Below, piece after piece: positions 6,096 to 12,193 of a stretch of DNA of 12,193 bases. Source of the DNA: Planctomycetota bacterium (GTDB lineage: Bacteria; Planctomycetota; UBA1135; GCA-002686595); NCBI GenBank assembly GCA_004296785.1, contig SCVU01000042.1, positions 1 to 12,193 of the forward strand, read 5' to 3'. The position numbers and the translations under genes are program-made. The notes beneath the pieces are model-generated. The model saw only the letters and a list, made by a program, of their open reading frames with translations. It searched no databases and was not told the origin of the DNA. Within the stretch, counting starts at the first letter, position 1. Each line of letters starts with the position of its first letter.

Positions 6096-8711
6096 ATGGC
6101 GAGCGAGCCCACCTCCGCGGCCGAGCGCGCGCCGCCGTTCGACGCGCGGCGTCCGGTCGCCGCGCCGCCGCGCCTCGCCGCGCCGCCGCAGCTCGCCGCG
6201 CCGCCGCGCCTCGCCGCGCGGCCGTGGCTCGAGCTCGGTCTGGCTTGCGCGATCGCCAGCGCGCTGGGCGGCTGCGCGAGCGTGCGCGCGACGCCGGGCA
6301 TCACGCTCACGTGCGCGCTTGGCGCGGGTGCCGCGTGGTTCGCCGCCGCGCGGCGCTGGCGCGCCGGCGACGCGCGCGCGCTCGGTTGCGCCGCACTGCT
6401 CGCGCTCGCGCTGCTGCGCGCGGCGCACGCGCCGCGGCCGGCGGATGCCATGCACGACGCGCCACACGACGCGCCACACGACGCGCCACACGACGCGCCA
6501 CACGACGCGCCGCAGGACGCGCCGCAGGACGCGTCACAGGACGCGACACGCGACGCGGCTTCCGCGCCGCCGCGCCACGGCTGGGAGGGCCGCTGGCACG
6601 CGCTCGCGCCCGACGGCATGCGCGGCTGGCTCGAAGACGGCCGCGCGTTGCCCGGCGTCCGGATCGAGTGCGAGCTGCCCGGCCTCGCCGAGGACGAGTG
6701 GATCGCGCGGCTCGACCCCGCGGCACCCGAGCGACCCGCGGTGAGCTCGGTCGAGCGCGACACGCCGCTCGGCGACGCGTGGAGCGGCGTCGCGACGCTC
6801 CGCGCGGTCGAGTGCGTGCGCCTGGCCGCCCCCGCCGGAGCCGGCGCCGCGCCGCCGTGGCTCGCATCGCGTTGGTCGCGCGCACGCGGCGCGCTGCTCG
6901 CGCGCGCACAAGCGCTCGAGCGCGACCTGCCGCCCGGTTTCGTCCGCGCGCTGCTGTACGGTGAGAGCCGCGCGCTCGATCCGGCGCTGCGCGACCTGTT
7001 CGCGCGCACCGGCACGCTGCACCTGCTCGCGGTCAGCGGCACGCACCTCGTGCTCTTGTGCGCACTGCTGCTCGATCCGCTGGGCTGGCTCGCGCGCGCG
7101 TGCCTGCCGCCGCGGCGCGGCGTCGAGCTCGCGCTCGGCCTCGCGCGCGCGGCGCTGTTGTTCGCCTACGTGCCGATCGCGCTGGCGCAGGCACCGGTCT
7201 CGCGCTCGGCGCTGGCGCTCGGCCTCGCCGGCCTCGCCGCGTTGCTGCCGCTGTCGCCGCTCGCGCCGGCGCCGCTGCGCGCGGCGCGCCGCCGCGCGGA
7301 CGTCGCGTCGCTGTGGGGCCTCGCGCTCGCGCTGGAGTGCGCGCTCGATCCGCTCGCCGCGCACCGGCTGCCGGTGCAGCTGTCGTACCTCGCGACGCTC
7401 GGGTTGCTGCTCGGCTGCGGTCCGCTCCGCGCGCTGCTGCTCGCGCGCGCCGCACCGCTGGTCGAAGCCGCGCGGCGCTCGCGCTTCGGTGCGGCGCGCG
7501 CGTGGTGGCTCGAGAGCGCGGCGCTGCTCGTCGCGCGCGCGGCGGCCACCGCGCTCGCCGCGTCGCTCGCGGCCGTGCTCGCCACGCTGCCGATCGCGTG
7601 GTCGGCGTTCCGCGAGTGCGCGCCGCTCGGCGTGCTCGCGACGCCGCTGTGCATGCCGCTGTTCGGCGTGCTGCTCGTCGCGCTGTGGGCCGCGGTGCTG
7701 CTGCCGGGCTGGGTGCCGGTCGCGTGCTACGCGCGGCCGTGCGAAGCGCTGCTCGAGCTGCTCGCGTGGATCGACCGCGCGCCGTGGACGCCGCTCGCGC
7801 TGCCGCCGCGGCCGCTCGCGCTCGTCGCACTGCTCGTCGCGATCGCGTTCGCGCTCGTGCGCGCGGCGGCGCGCGGCGAGTGGAGCGCGCGGCAGCGCCT
7901 CGCGGCGTGGCTGCTCGCCGCGGCGAGCGCGTTCGTCTGCGCGCCGCGCCTCGCCGGCGACGCCCACGCGGTCGAGATCGAGGCGCTCGACGTCGGCCAC
8001 GGCACGTGCGTCGCGCTGCGCGTCGCAACGGCGGCGGCCATCGTCTACGACGCGGGCTCGCGCGAGCGCCCCGGCCTGCAGCGCGACGCGCTCGAGCCGC
8101 TCTTGTCGAGCTGGGAGGGCGTGCCGCTGTGGGTCGCGCTGTCGCACGCCGATCTCGACCACAGCGCCGCAATGCCGTGGCTCGCCGGCCACCGCCCGCC
8201 GCGCGTGTGGCTCGGCGAGCTCCCGGCCGCGATCGACGCGCTGCTGCCGCGCTCGACGCGCCGCATCGACGTCGAGCACGGCCTGGCGCGCATCGCGCTC
8301 GGCGCCGGAGCCGACGCGGCACTCGACGCCGAGCTCGTGCTCGCGCGCGGCAGCGCGGTCGCCGGCAACGAGGGCTCGCGCGCGCTGCTGCTGCGCGTCC
8401 GCGACCAGTGGGTGCTGTTGTGCGGCGACGCCGAGGCCGACGGCCTCGCGGCGCTGCTCGAGCTGCCGCTGCCGCCGCGCGTGCGCCTGTTGCTGTGGCC
8501 GCACCACGGCTCCGACACGCCGCTGCTCGCGCGCCTGCTCGAGCGCGTCGCGCCGCAGGAGGTGTGGTTCAGCGCGGCGCACGAGCCGCCGGTGGCGCCC
8601 GAGCTCGCGCGCCGCGGCATCGCGTGGCGCTCGACGCATCGCGACGGGCCGCTGCGCCTGACGCTGGACGCGCGGACTTCCGAAGCGCCGCCGACGCGTC
8701 GCGCTTGGTAG
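6096..8711 (+). CDS. comEC: ComEC/Rec2 DNA-uptake channel with C-terminal MBL-like domain
   Basis: 871 residues, the full three-domain layout. Residues 45-111 hold the first helices, about 118-265 an exported N-terminal (DUF4131-like) domain, 280-595 the Competence channel domain with LYGESRALDPALRDLF and the hallmark TGTLHLLAVSGTHLVLL (305-321), and about 625-855 the metallo-beta-lactamase-like domain. The latter has DVGHGT (632-637; DVGQGD in most ComEC), SHADLDH (683-689), NEGSRALLL (758-766), CGDAEADG (776-783) and HHGS (803-806). ComEC carries single-stranded DNA through the inner membrane in natural transformation; the C-terminal domain is thought to degrade the other strand. Start ATG 6096 has AGGGGA upstream. 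Two in-frame repeats are unusual: AAPP(R/Q)L before the first helix and (H/Q)DAP after the third. rsm22 starts 13 bases after the stop, so an operon is likely. No comEA or pilus gene is in the window. Confidence 0.93.
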   Translation: MASEPTSAAERAPPFDARRPVAAPPRLAAPPQLAAPPRLAARPWLELGLACAIASALGGCASVRATPGITLTCALGAGAAWFAAARRWRAGDARALGCAALLALALLRAAHAPRPADAMHDAPHDAPHDAPHDAPHDAPQDAPQDASQDATRDAASAPPRHGWEGRWHALAPDGMRGWLEDGRALPGVRIECELPGLAEDEWIARLDPAAPERPAVSSVERDTPLGDAWSGVATLRAVECVRLAAPAGAGAAPPWLASRWSRARGALLARAQALERDLPPGFVRALLYGESRALDPALRDLFARTGTLHLLAVSGTHLVLLCALLLDPLGWLARACLPPRRGVELALGLARAALLFAYVPIALAQAPVSRSALALGLAGLAALLPLSPLAPAPLRAARRRADVASLWGLALALECALDPLAAHRLPVQLSYLATLGLLLGCGPLRALLLARAAPLVEAARRSRFGAARAWWLESAALLVARAAATALAASLAAVLATLPIAWSAFRECAPLGVLATPLCMPLFGVLLVALWAAVLLPGWVPVACYARPCEALLELLAWIDRAPWTPLALPPRPLALVALLVAIAFALVRAAARGEWSARQRLAAWLLAAASAFVCAPRLAGDAHAVEIEALDVGHGTCVALRVATAAAIVYDAGSRERPGLQRDALEPLLSSWEGVPLWVALSHADLDHSAAMPWLAGHRPPRVWLGELPAAIDALLPRSTRRIDVEHGLARIALGAGADAALDAELVLARGSAVAGNEGSRALLLRVRDQWVLLCGDAEADGLAALLELPLPPRVRLLLWPHHGSDTPLLARLLERVAPQEVWFSAAHEPPVAPELARRGIAWRSTHRDGPLRLTLDARTSEAPPTRRAW
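6159..6212 (+). repeat. Three 18-bp units in the comEC 5' end
   Basis: Units at 6159-6176, 6177-6194 and 6195-6212 encode AAPPRL, AAPPQL and AAPPRL (residues 22-39), followed by a partial AARP. They sit in the cytoplasmic N-terminal tail before the first helix and are nearly identical in DNA. Confidence 0.85.
6453..6560 (+). repeat. Nine 12-bp units (minisatellite) inside comEC
   Basis: Nine in-frame 12-base units of the form CACGACGCGCCA encode HDAP five times, then QDAP, QDAS, QDAT and RDAA (residues 120-155). The first copies are nearly identical and the later ones drift, a decay gradient typical of an expanding tandem array. They lie between the third predicted helix and the exported domain. 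Confidence 0.95.
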
Positions 8712-8724
8712 TCTCCGCGTCCAC

Positions 8725-9798
8725 ATGACCGAGCTCCCGACGCGCGCGGACGACGACACGTTGCCGGATCCGAGCTTCCAACTCGGCGCCGCCGACTGGG
8801 AGCGGCTGCACGGATTGCGCGCGCGCTTCCTCGAGGGCGGTGGCGCGGTGCGCGCCGACTACTGGCGCGACGAGCGCGACCTCGAGCTGTACGACGCGGT
8901 CTACGCGGCGCGCATCGGCTGGAAGTGGGACGCGCTGCTGGCCGAGCTCGCGTGGCGCGGCTGGTCGCCGCCGACCGGCCGCGTGCTCGACTGGGGCTGC
9001 GGCAGCGGGATCGCCGGCCGGCGCTTCGGCGCGCACTTCGGCTGGGCCGAGCGCTCACTCGCGCTGCACGACCGCGCGCGCGGCGCCGCGGCGTTCGCGC
9101 GCGAGCGCGGGCAGCGCCGCTCGCCCGGGCTTGCGATCGACGTGCTCGACGAGGCGGAAAGCCTCGATGCGCGGCCGGACGTGCTGCTGCTCTCGCACGT
9201 CCTCGGCGAGTTGTCGGGCGAGGCCGAGCAGCGGCTGCTCGCGCTCGCCGCGCGCGCGACCGCGGTGCTGTGGCTCGAGCCCGGCGATCGCCGCTCGAGC
9301 CGCCGGCTCTCGCACGTGCGCGAGCGGCTGCGCGCGACCCACCGCGTCGTCGCGCCGTGCCCGCACCAGGCGGCGTGCGGGCTGCTCGCGCCCGAGCAGG
9401 AGCGACACTGGTGCCACTTCTTCGCGCTGCCGCCGAACGAGGTCTACACGTCGCGCTTCTGGCGCGCGGTCGCCGACGAGCTGCACCTCGACATGCGCGC
9501 GCTGCCGTACAGCGTGCTCGCGGTCGACCACCGGCCGTCCGCGCTCGCGGCGACGCCGGAGAGCGGGATCGCACGCGTGCTCGGCCGCCCGCGGATCGAG
9601 AAGGGCGCGGCGCGCCTCGACATGTGCCGCGAGAGCGGCGTCGCGGACCTGCGCTTCCTGCAGCGGATCGACAAGGCGACGTTCAAGCGGCTGGCCGAGC
9701 CCGCCGGCGAGCGCTTCCTGTGGAGCGTCGAGGCCGACGGCCCGCGGATCCGCGCGTTCCGCGACTGGCGCGCGCCGCCGACGCCGCCCCCTGGCTGA
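8725..9798 (+). CDS. Rsm22/METTL17-family SAM-dependent methyltransferase-like protein
   Basis: 357 residues. VLDWGCGSGIAG (87-98) is the SAM-binding motif I of a Rossmann methyltransferase, LLLSHVLGEL (154-163) is the post-motif strand, and VAPCPHQAACGLL...HWCHFF (209-233) is the Rsm22 family block. C212, C218, C230 and C301 (LDMCRESG) match the spacing and context of the four cysteines that bind a [4Fe-4S] cluster in human METTL17. Mitochondrial Rsm22/METTL17 binds the assembling small ribosomal subunit; the bacterial role is not established, so a ribosome-assembly function is inferred. ATG 8725 follows the comEC stop by 13 bases without a clear Shine-Dalgarno, which suggests coupling. The C-terminal 50 residues (RFLQRIDKATFKRL, then FLWSVEADG) are weakly conserved in my memory. 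Confidence in the family is high, in the activity low. Confidence 0.87.
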   Translation: MTELPTRADDDTLPDPSFQLGAADWERLHGLRARFLEGGGAVRADYWRDERDLELYDAVYAARIGWKWDALLAELAWRGWSPPTGRVLDWGCGSGIAGRRFGAHFGWAERSLALHDRARGAAAFARERGQRRSPGLAIDVLDEAESLDARPDVLLLSHVLGELSGEAEQRLLALAARATAVLWLEPGDRRSSRRLSHVRERLRATHRVVAPCPHQAACGLLAPEQERHWCHFFALPPNEVYTSRFWRAVADELHLDMRALPYSVLAVDHRPSALAATPESGIARVLGRPRIEKGAARLDMCRESGVADLRFLQRIDKATFKRLAEPAGERFLWSVEADGPRIRAFRDWRAPPTPPPG

Positions 9799-9829
9799 AA
9801 CCCGGCGCGCGAGCGACGCTAGTCAGGCC

Positions 9830-10954
9830 ATGCGCGCGCTGCAGACGCTCGGATTGTCGCTTCCGCTGCTCGCCACTGCGTTCCAGGCCCAGGCGGGCAC
9901 GGCGCTCGAGACCTCGCGCGCAATGGCGCGCGAGCTCGAGGCGAAGCTGCCGCAGGACCGCGTGGAGGCGCGCGTGCCGCTGGCCGACTGGATGTGGGCG
10001 AAGGGCCTGCACGCCGAGGCGCTCGCGCAGCTCGACAAGGTGCTCGGCGCCGATCCCGACCAGCGCAACGCGCGCGAGCTGCTCGCGAAGTGGGACGCGT
10101 CGGTGCTCGTGCTCGGCGCGCGCGGGCGCGACGCGATCGCGGACGACGTGCGCGCGCAACCCGCCGCGTACCTGAAGCAGGCTTGCGCGCTGCCGCCGGC
10201 GGCGCGCGAGCTCGCACTCGCGCGCGTCGCGGCCGTCGCCGCGCCCGATGCGCTGCGCGAAGCCGCGCGCGCGGCGCTCGTCGACCGCAGCCCGCAGCTG
10301 CGCGCGACCGCCGCGCACGTGCTGCGGCGCGCCGCGCCGGCCGCCGAACTGCGCGCGCTCGTCGACCGGCTCGTGCTCGACCGCGACGCGCTCGTGCGCA
10401 CCGAGGCCGCGCGCACGTTGGTCGCCGCGGGCGAACCCGACGTCGTGCAGCCGGTGCTGCGCGCGCTCGGCTCGAAGCACGAGGCGGTGCGCGGCAACGC
10501 GGCCGAGGCGCTCGGCATGCTCGGCGCGTTCGGACTCGCGAACGCGGCGAGCGCGGTCGAGCCGCTCGTCGCCGCGCTCGCGGCGCCGCCGGTCGCCAGC
10601 GCCGGCGCCGGCATTCCGTCGAGCGGCTCGCTCTACGTCGGCCGGCAGGTCGCGTACATCCGCGACTACGACGTGCAGATCGCGCAGAGCGCGTCGATCG
10701 CCGATCCGATCATCGACGTGATGCACGAGGCGGTGCAGCTCGACGCGAAGGTGCTCGGCGTGACGGAGATGAAGGTCAGCGTCTCGGTCTCGTCGCGGAT
10801 CTGCCGCGCGCTCGCGAAGCTGACCGCGCAGCCGCTCGGCGACGATCCGGCGGCGTGGCTCGCGTGGTGGAGCGCGAACGGCGCGGCGTGGAAGGCCGCG
10901 CATCCGAGCGCGAGCACAGCGCCGAACACGACCGGTCCGCGCACTGGCGCGTAG
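9830..10954 (+). CDS. Secreted HEAT-repeat protein of unknown function
   Basis: 374 residues. The N-terminus, MRALQTLGLSLPLLATAFQA followed by QAG, reads as a Sec signal peptide with cleavage near residue 22. Residues 50-90 (DWMWAKGLHAEALAQLDKVL, then ADPDQRNARELL) look like a TPR-type helical pair. Residues 125-250 are HEAT/Armadillo-like repeats, e.g. VDRSPQLRATAAHVLRRAAP, LDRDALVRTEAARTLVAAGE and SKHEAVRGNAAEALGMLGAF. The end holds a separate block, YVGRQVAYIRDYDVQIAQSA (269-288) then DPIIDVMHEAV, closing in PLGDDPAAWLAWWSANGAAW (336-355). HEAT arrays usually bind partners, so a periplasmic or surface scaffold role is possible, but no function is shown. The gene starts 31 bases after rsm22 with only a weak AGG close to ATG 9830, and ends 2 bases from the convergent aldehyde dehydrogenase stop. 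I recall similar proteins from planctomycetes; this was not searched. Confidence 0.8.
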   Translation: MRALQTLGLSLPLLATAFQAQAGTALETSRAMARELEAKLPQDRVEARVPLADWMWAKGLHAEALAQLDKVLGADPDQRNARELLAKWDASVLVLGARGRDAIADDVRAQPAAYLKQACALPPAARELALARVAAVAAPDALREAARAALVDRSPQLRATAAHVLRRAAPAAELRALVDRLVLDRDALVRTEAARTLVAAGEPDVVQPVLRALGSKHEAVRGNAAEALGMLGAFGLANAASAVEPLVAALAAPPVASAGAGIPSSGSLYVGRQVAYIRDYDVQIAQSASIADPIIDVMHEAVQLDAKVLGVTEMKVSVSVSSRICRALAKLTAQPLGDDPAAWLAWWSANGAAWKAAHPSASTAPNTTGPRTGA

Positions 10955-10956
10955 TC

Positions 10957-12180
10957 CTACGCCGGCGTCGTCGCGCCCTCGGGCGTCTTCGCGCCGTAGC
11001 TGCCGGCGACGAAGCCCTGGAAGCCCTGGATCGCGCAGCGATTCAGGTACAGCGAGAGCCCGCGCATGCCGCCGAGCTCCTCGCCGCCGCCCGCGCGACC
11101 CGGACCGCCGTGATTCGTGTGCGGCAGCACGAGGCCGGGTGCCGTCGCGTGGCCGGCGAGCTTGTCCGACATCGTCCACACGCGGCCGAGCCACGGCGCG
11201 ACGCCTTCGACGACCGCGCCGAGCCACTTCGAGTCGTTCGAGTACACGCTCGACACGAGCCCGCCGCCGCCGCGGTTGCACAGTGCGGCCGCGCCCGCCG
11301 CGCTGCCGTCGTACGGCAGCACGCTCGCGCACGGTCCGAACACTTCGTGCTCGTGGAACGCTGCGGCGCTCGAATCGATCGCGACGAGCAGCGTCGGCCG
11401 CACGAAGTAGCCCTTCGGCTGGACGGCCTCGGCCCCGCCGCACGCGGCGCGCGCGTACTGCAGCAGCTTCTGGATGCCGGCGCGCACGTCGCGCAGCGCA
11501 TCCGCGCTCGCCACCGGGCCGACGTTCGTCTTCGCATCGGCCGGATCGCCGACGACCAGCCGCGACAACTGCGCGGTGAGCTCGGCGACGAACTCGTCGA
11601 CGCGCTCCTTCGGCACGAGCACGCGCCGCGTCGCCGTGCACTTCTGGCCGGCCTTCTGCTGGATGTCGAGCGCGACGTTCGCGAGGAACGCGCCGTACGC
11701 CTCGCTGCCCGCGTCGACGTCCGGCGCGAGCACCGCCGCGTTCAGCGAATCGGCCTCGACGTTGACGCGCACGTTGTGGCGCACGAGCACCGGGTGCCCG
11801 CGCAGCTTCGCGCCGGTCGCGCTCGAACCGGTGAACGCGAGCGCGTCCTGCGGCCCCATGTGGTCGAGCAGATCGCCCGCGCTGCCGCACAGGAACTGGT
11901 AGCTACCCTCGGGCAAGAGCTTCGACTCGACGAGGATCTGCGCGATGCGCCACGCGACGAGCGCGCTCGGAGTTCCGGGCTTCTCGACGACCGGCATGCC
12001 CGCGAGCAGCGCGCACGCCATCTTCTCGAGCATCCCCCACGCCGGGAAATTGAACGCGTTGATGTGCACCGCGACGCCGGGCCGCGGCACGAGCACGTGC
12101 TGACCCCAGTAGCGCGCGGTGCGGCCGAGCTGGATGCCGTCGCCGTCGGCGAGCACGTTGCCCTCGGGCAGCGCCTTCGC
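10957..12180 (-). CDS. PaaZ/BoxD-type aldehyde dehydrogenase, N-terminus missing
   Basis: 408 residues of real sequence; the gene runs off the contig end, so about 110 N-terminal residues are missing. It matches the ALDH part of PaaZ and the stand-alone BoxD: EGNVLADGDGIQLGRTARYW, GVAVHINAFNFPAWGMLEK, LAFTGSSATGAKLRGHP (cofactor site), VEADSLNAAVLAPD with the general-base Glu (codon 11757-11755), QKAGQKCTATRR with the catalytic Cys (codon 11640-11638), HEVFGPCASVLPY, and a final GMRGLSLYLNRCAIQGF. These enzymes oxidise the semialdehyde from ring opening of phenylacetyl-CoA or benzoyl-CoA epoxides with NAD(P)+. PaaZ continues into a MaoC-like hydratase domain; here the gene stops after ALDH, so it is a dehydrogenase-only form such as BoxD. 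The GTG at 12156 is in frame but only an internal codon. No other paa or box gene is in view, so the exact substrate is open. Confidence 0.9.
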   Translation of the reverse strand, partial: AKALPEGNVLADGDGIQLGRTARYWGQHVLVPRPGVAVHINAFNFPAWGMLEKMACALLAGMPVVEKPGTPSALVAWRIAQILVESKLLPEGSYQFLCGSAGDLLDHMGPQDALAFTGSSATGAKLRGHPVLVRHNVRVNVEADSLNAAVLAPDVDAGSEAYGAFLANVALDIQQKAGQKCTATRRVLVPKERVDEFVAELTAQLSRLVVGDPADAKTNVGPVASADALRDVRAGIQKLLQYARAACGGAEAVQPKGYFVRPTLLVAIDSSAAAFHEHEVFGPCASVLPYDGSAAGAAALCNRGGGGLVSSVYSNDSKWLGAVVEGVAPWLGRVWTMSDKLAGHATAPGLVLPHTNHGGPGRAGGGEELGGMRGLSLYLNRCAIQGFQGFVAGSYGAKTPEGATTPA

Positions 12181-12193
12181 AGATCGGAAGAGC
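12181..12193. other. Illumina TruSeq adapter remnant
   Basis: The last 13 bases, AGATCGGAAGAGC, are identical to the common start of the Illumina TruSeq adapters. They are at the exact end of the sequence and break the match of the aldehyde dehydrogenase, adding residues (SRFL on the minus strand) that do not belong. This is untrimmed adapter at a contig end, not genomic DNA. Confidence 0.97.

Noticed and set aside
6534..8759. A 741-codon open frame antisense to comEC
   Set aside because: Low-complexity Arg/Gln/Glu-rich translation with no recognisable motif; comEC is clear on the other strand.
10974..10985. GC-rich stem just inside the dehydrogenase 3' end, considered as a bidirectional terminator
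   Set aside because: Very short stem and loop, inside coding sequence, and no T-run on either strand.
9683..11890. A 735-codon minus-strand open frame crossing the HEAT gene and part of the aldehyde dehydrogenase
   Set aside because: It is out of frame with the true dehydrogenase and antisense to a real gene; the translation has no family signal.
1..12193. Defence island, prophage, CRISPR array or secondary-metabolite cluster
   Set aside because: No direct-repeat/spacer pattern, phage gene, toxin-antitoxin pair, restriction gene or synthase module was found; the genes are mostly housekeeping.

Overview
The window is a very GC-rich piece of bacterial chromosome. Coding is dense on both strands and codon third positions are almost always G or C. 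The gene content points to an uncultured high-GC bacterium. My best guess is Planctomycetota, with Myxococcota as the alternative. The hints are a ComEC with a DVGHGT motif, an Rsm22-family protein, a double-length U32 protein, and a secreted HEAT-repeat protein of a type I associate with planctomycetes. This placement rests on memory of the families, not on a search. The last 13 bases are the start of an Illumina adapter, so the right edge is an untrimmed contig end.

Layout, left to right. (1) The 3' part of cydB (cytochrome bd oxidase subunit II) on +, whose tail overlaps by 136 bases the end of a convergent AroQ-type chorismate mutase gene on -. (2) Divergent from that gene, with 26 bases between the two ATGs, an 854-residue U32 'peptidase' of the RlhA type (tRNA/rRNA hydroxylase family) with two cysteine clusters. 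(3) A 1.2-kb element with 38-bp inverted repeats (37/38 identical) carrying a REP-associated tyrosine (HUH, Y1) transposase. It sits between the stop codons of two convergent genes and breaks neither. (4) On -, coaD followed by a RidA-family gene joined to it by an ATGA overlap. The coupled start gives RidA a lipoprotein signal peptide, which is unexpected for this family. (5) On +, comEC, an Rsm22/METTL17-type methyltransferase with four candidate Fe-S cysteines, and a secreted HEAT-repeat protein, spaced 13 and 31 bases apart and probably one operon. (6) On -, ending 2 bases from the HEAT gene, an aldehyde dehydrogenase of the PaaZ/BoxD type with no hydratase domain, cut by the contig end.

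The genes are mostly housekeeping: respiration, aromatic amino acid synthesis, RNA modification, CoA synthesis, DNA uptake, ribosome assembly and aromatic catabolism. No single pathway links them and I do not see a defence system, prophage or CRISPR array. The unusual points are small-scale: in-frame coding minisatellites in comEC and the U32 gene, the lipoprotein RidA, the antisense tail overlap, a substituted catalytic position in the chorismate mutase, and the inverted-repeat-bounded transposase. No tRNA, rRNA, riboswitch or convincing intrinsic terminator was seen, and no gene-free stretch exceeds 300 bases.
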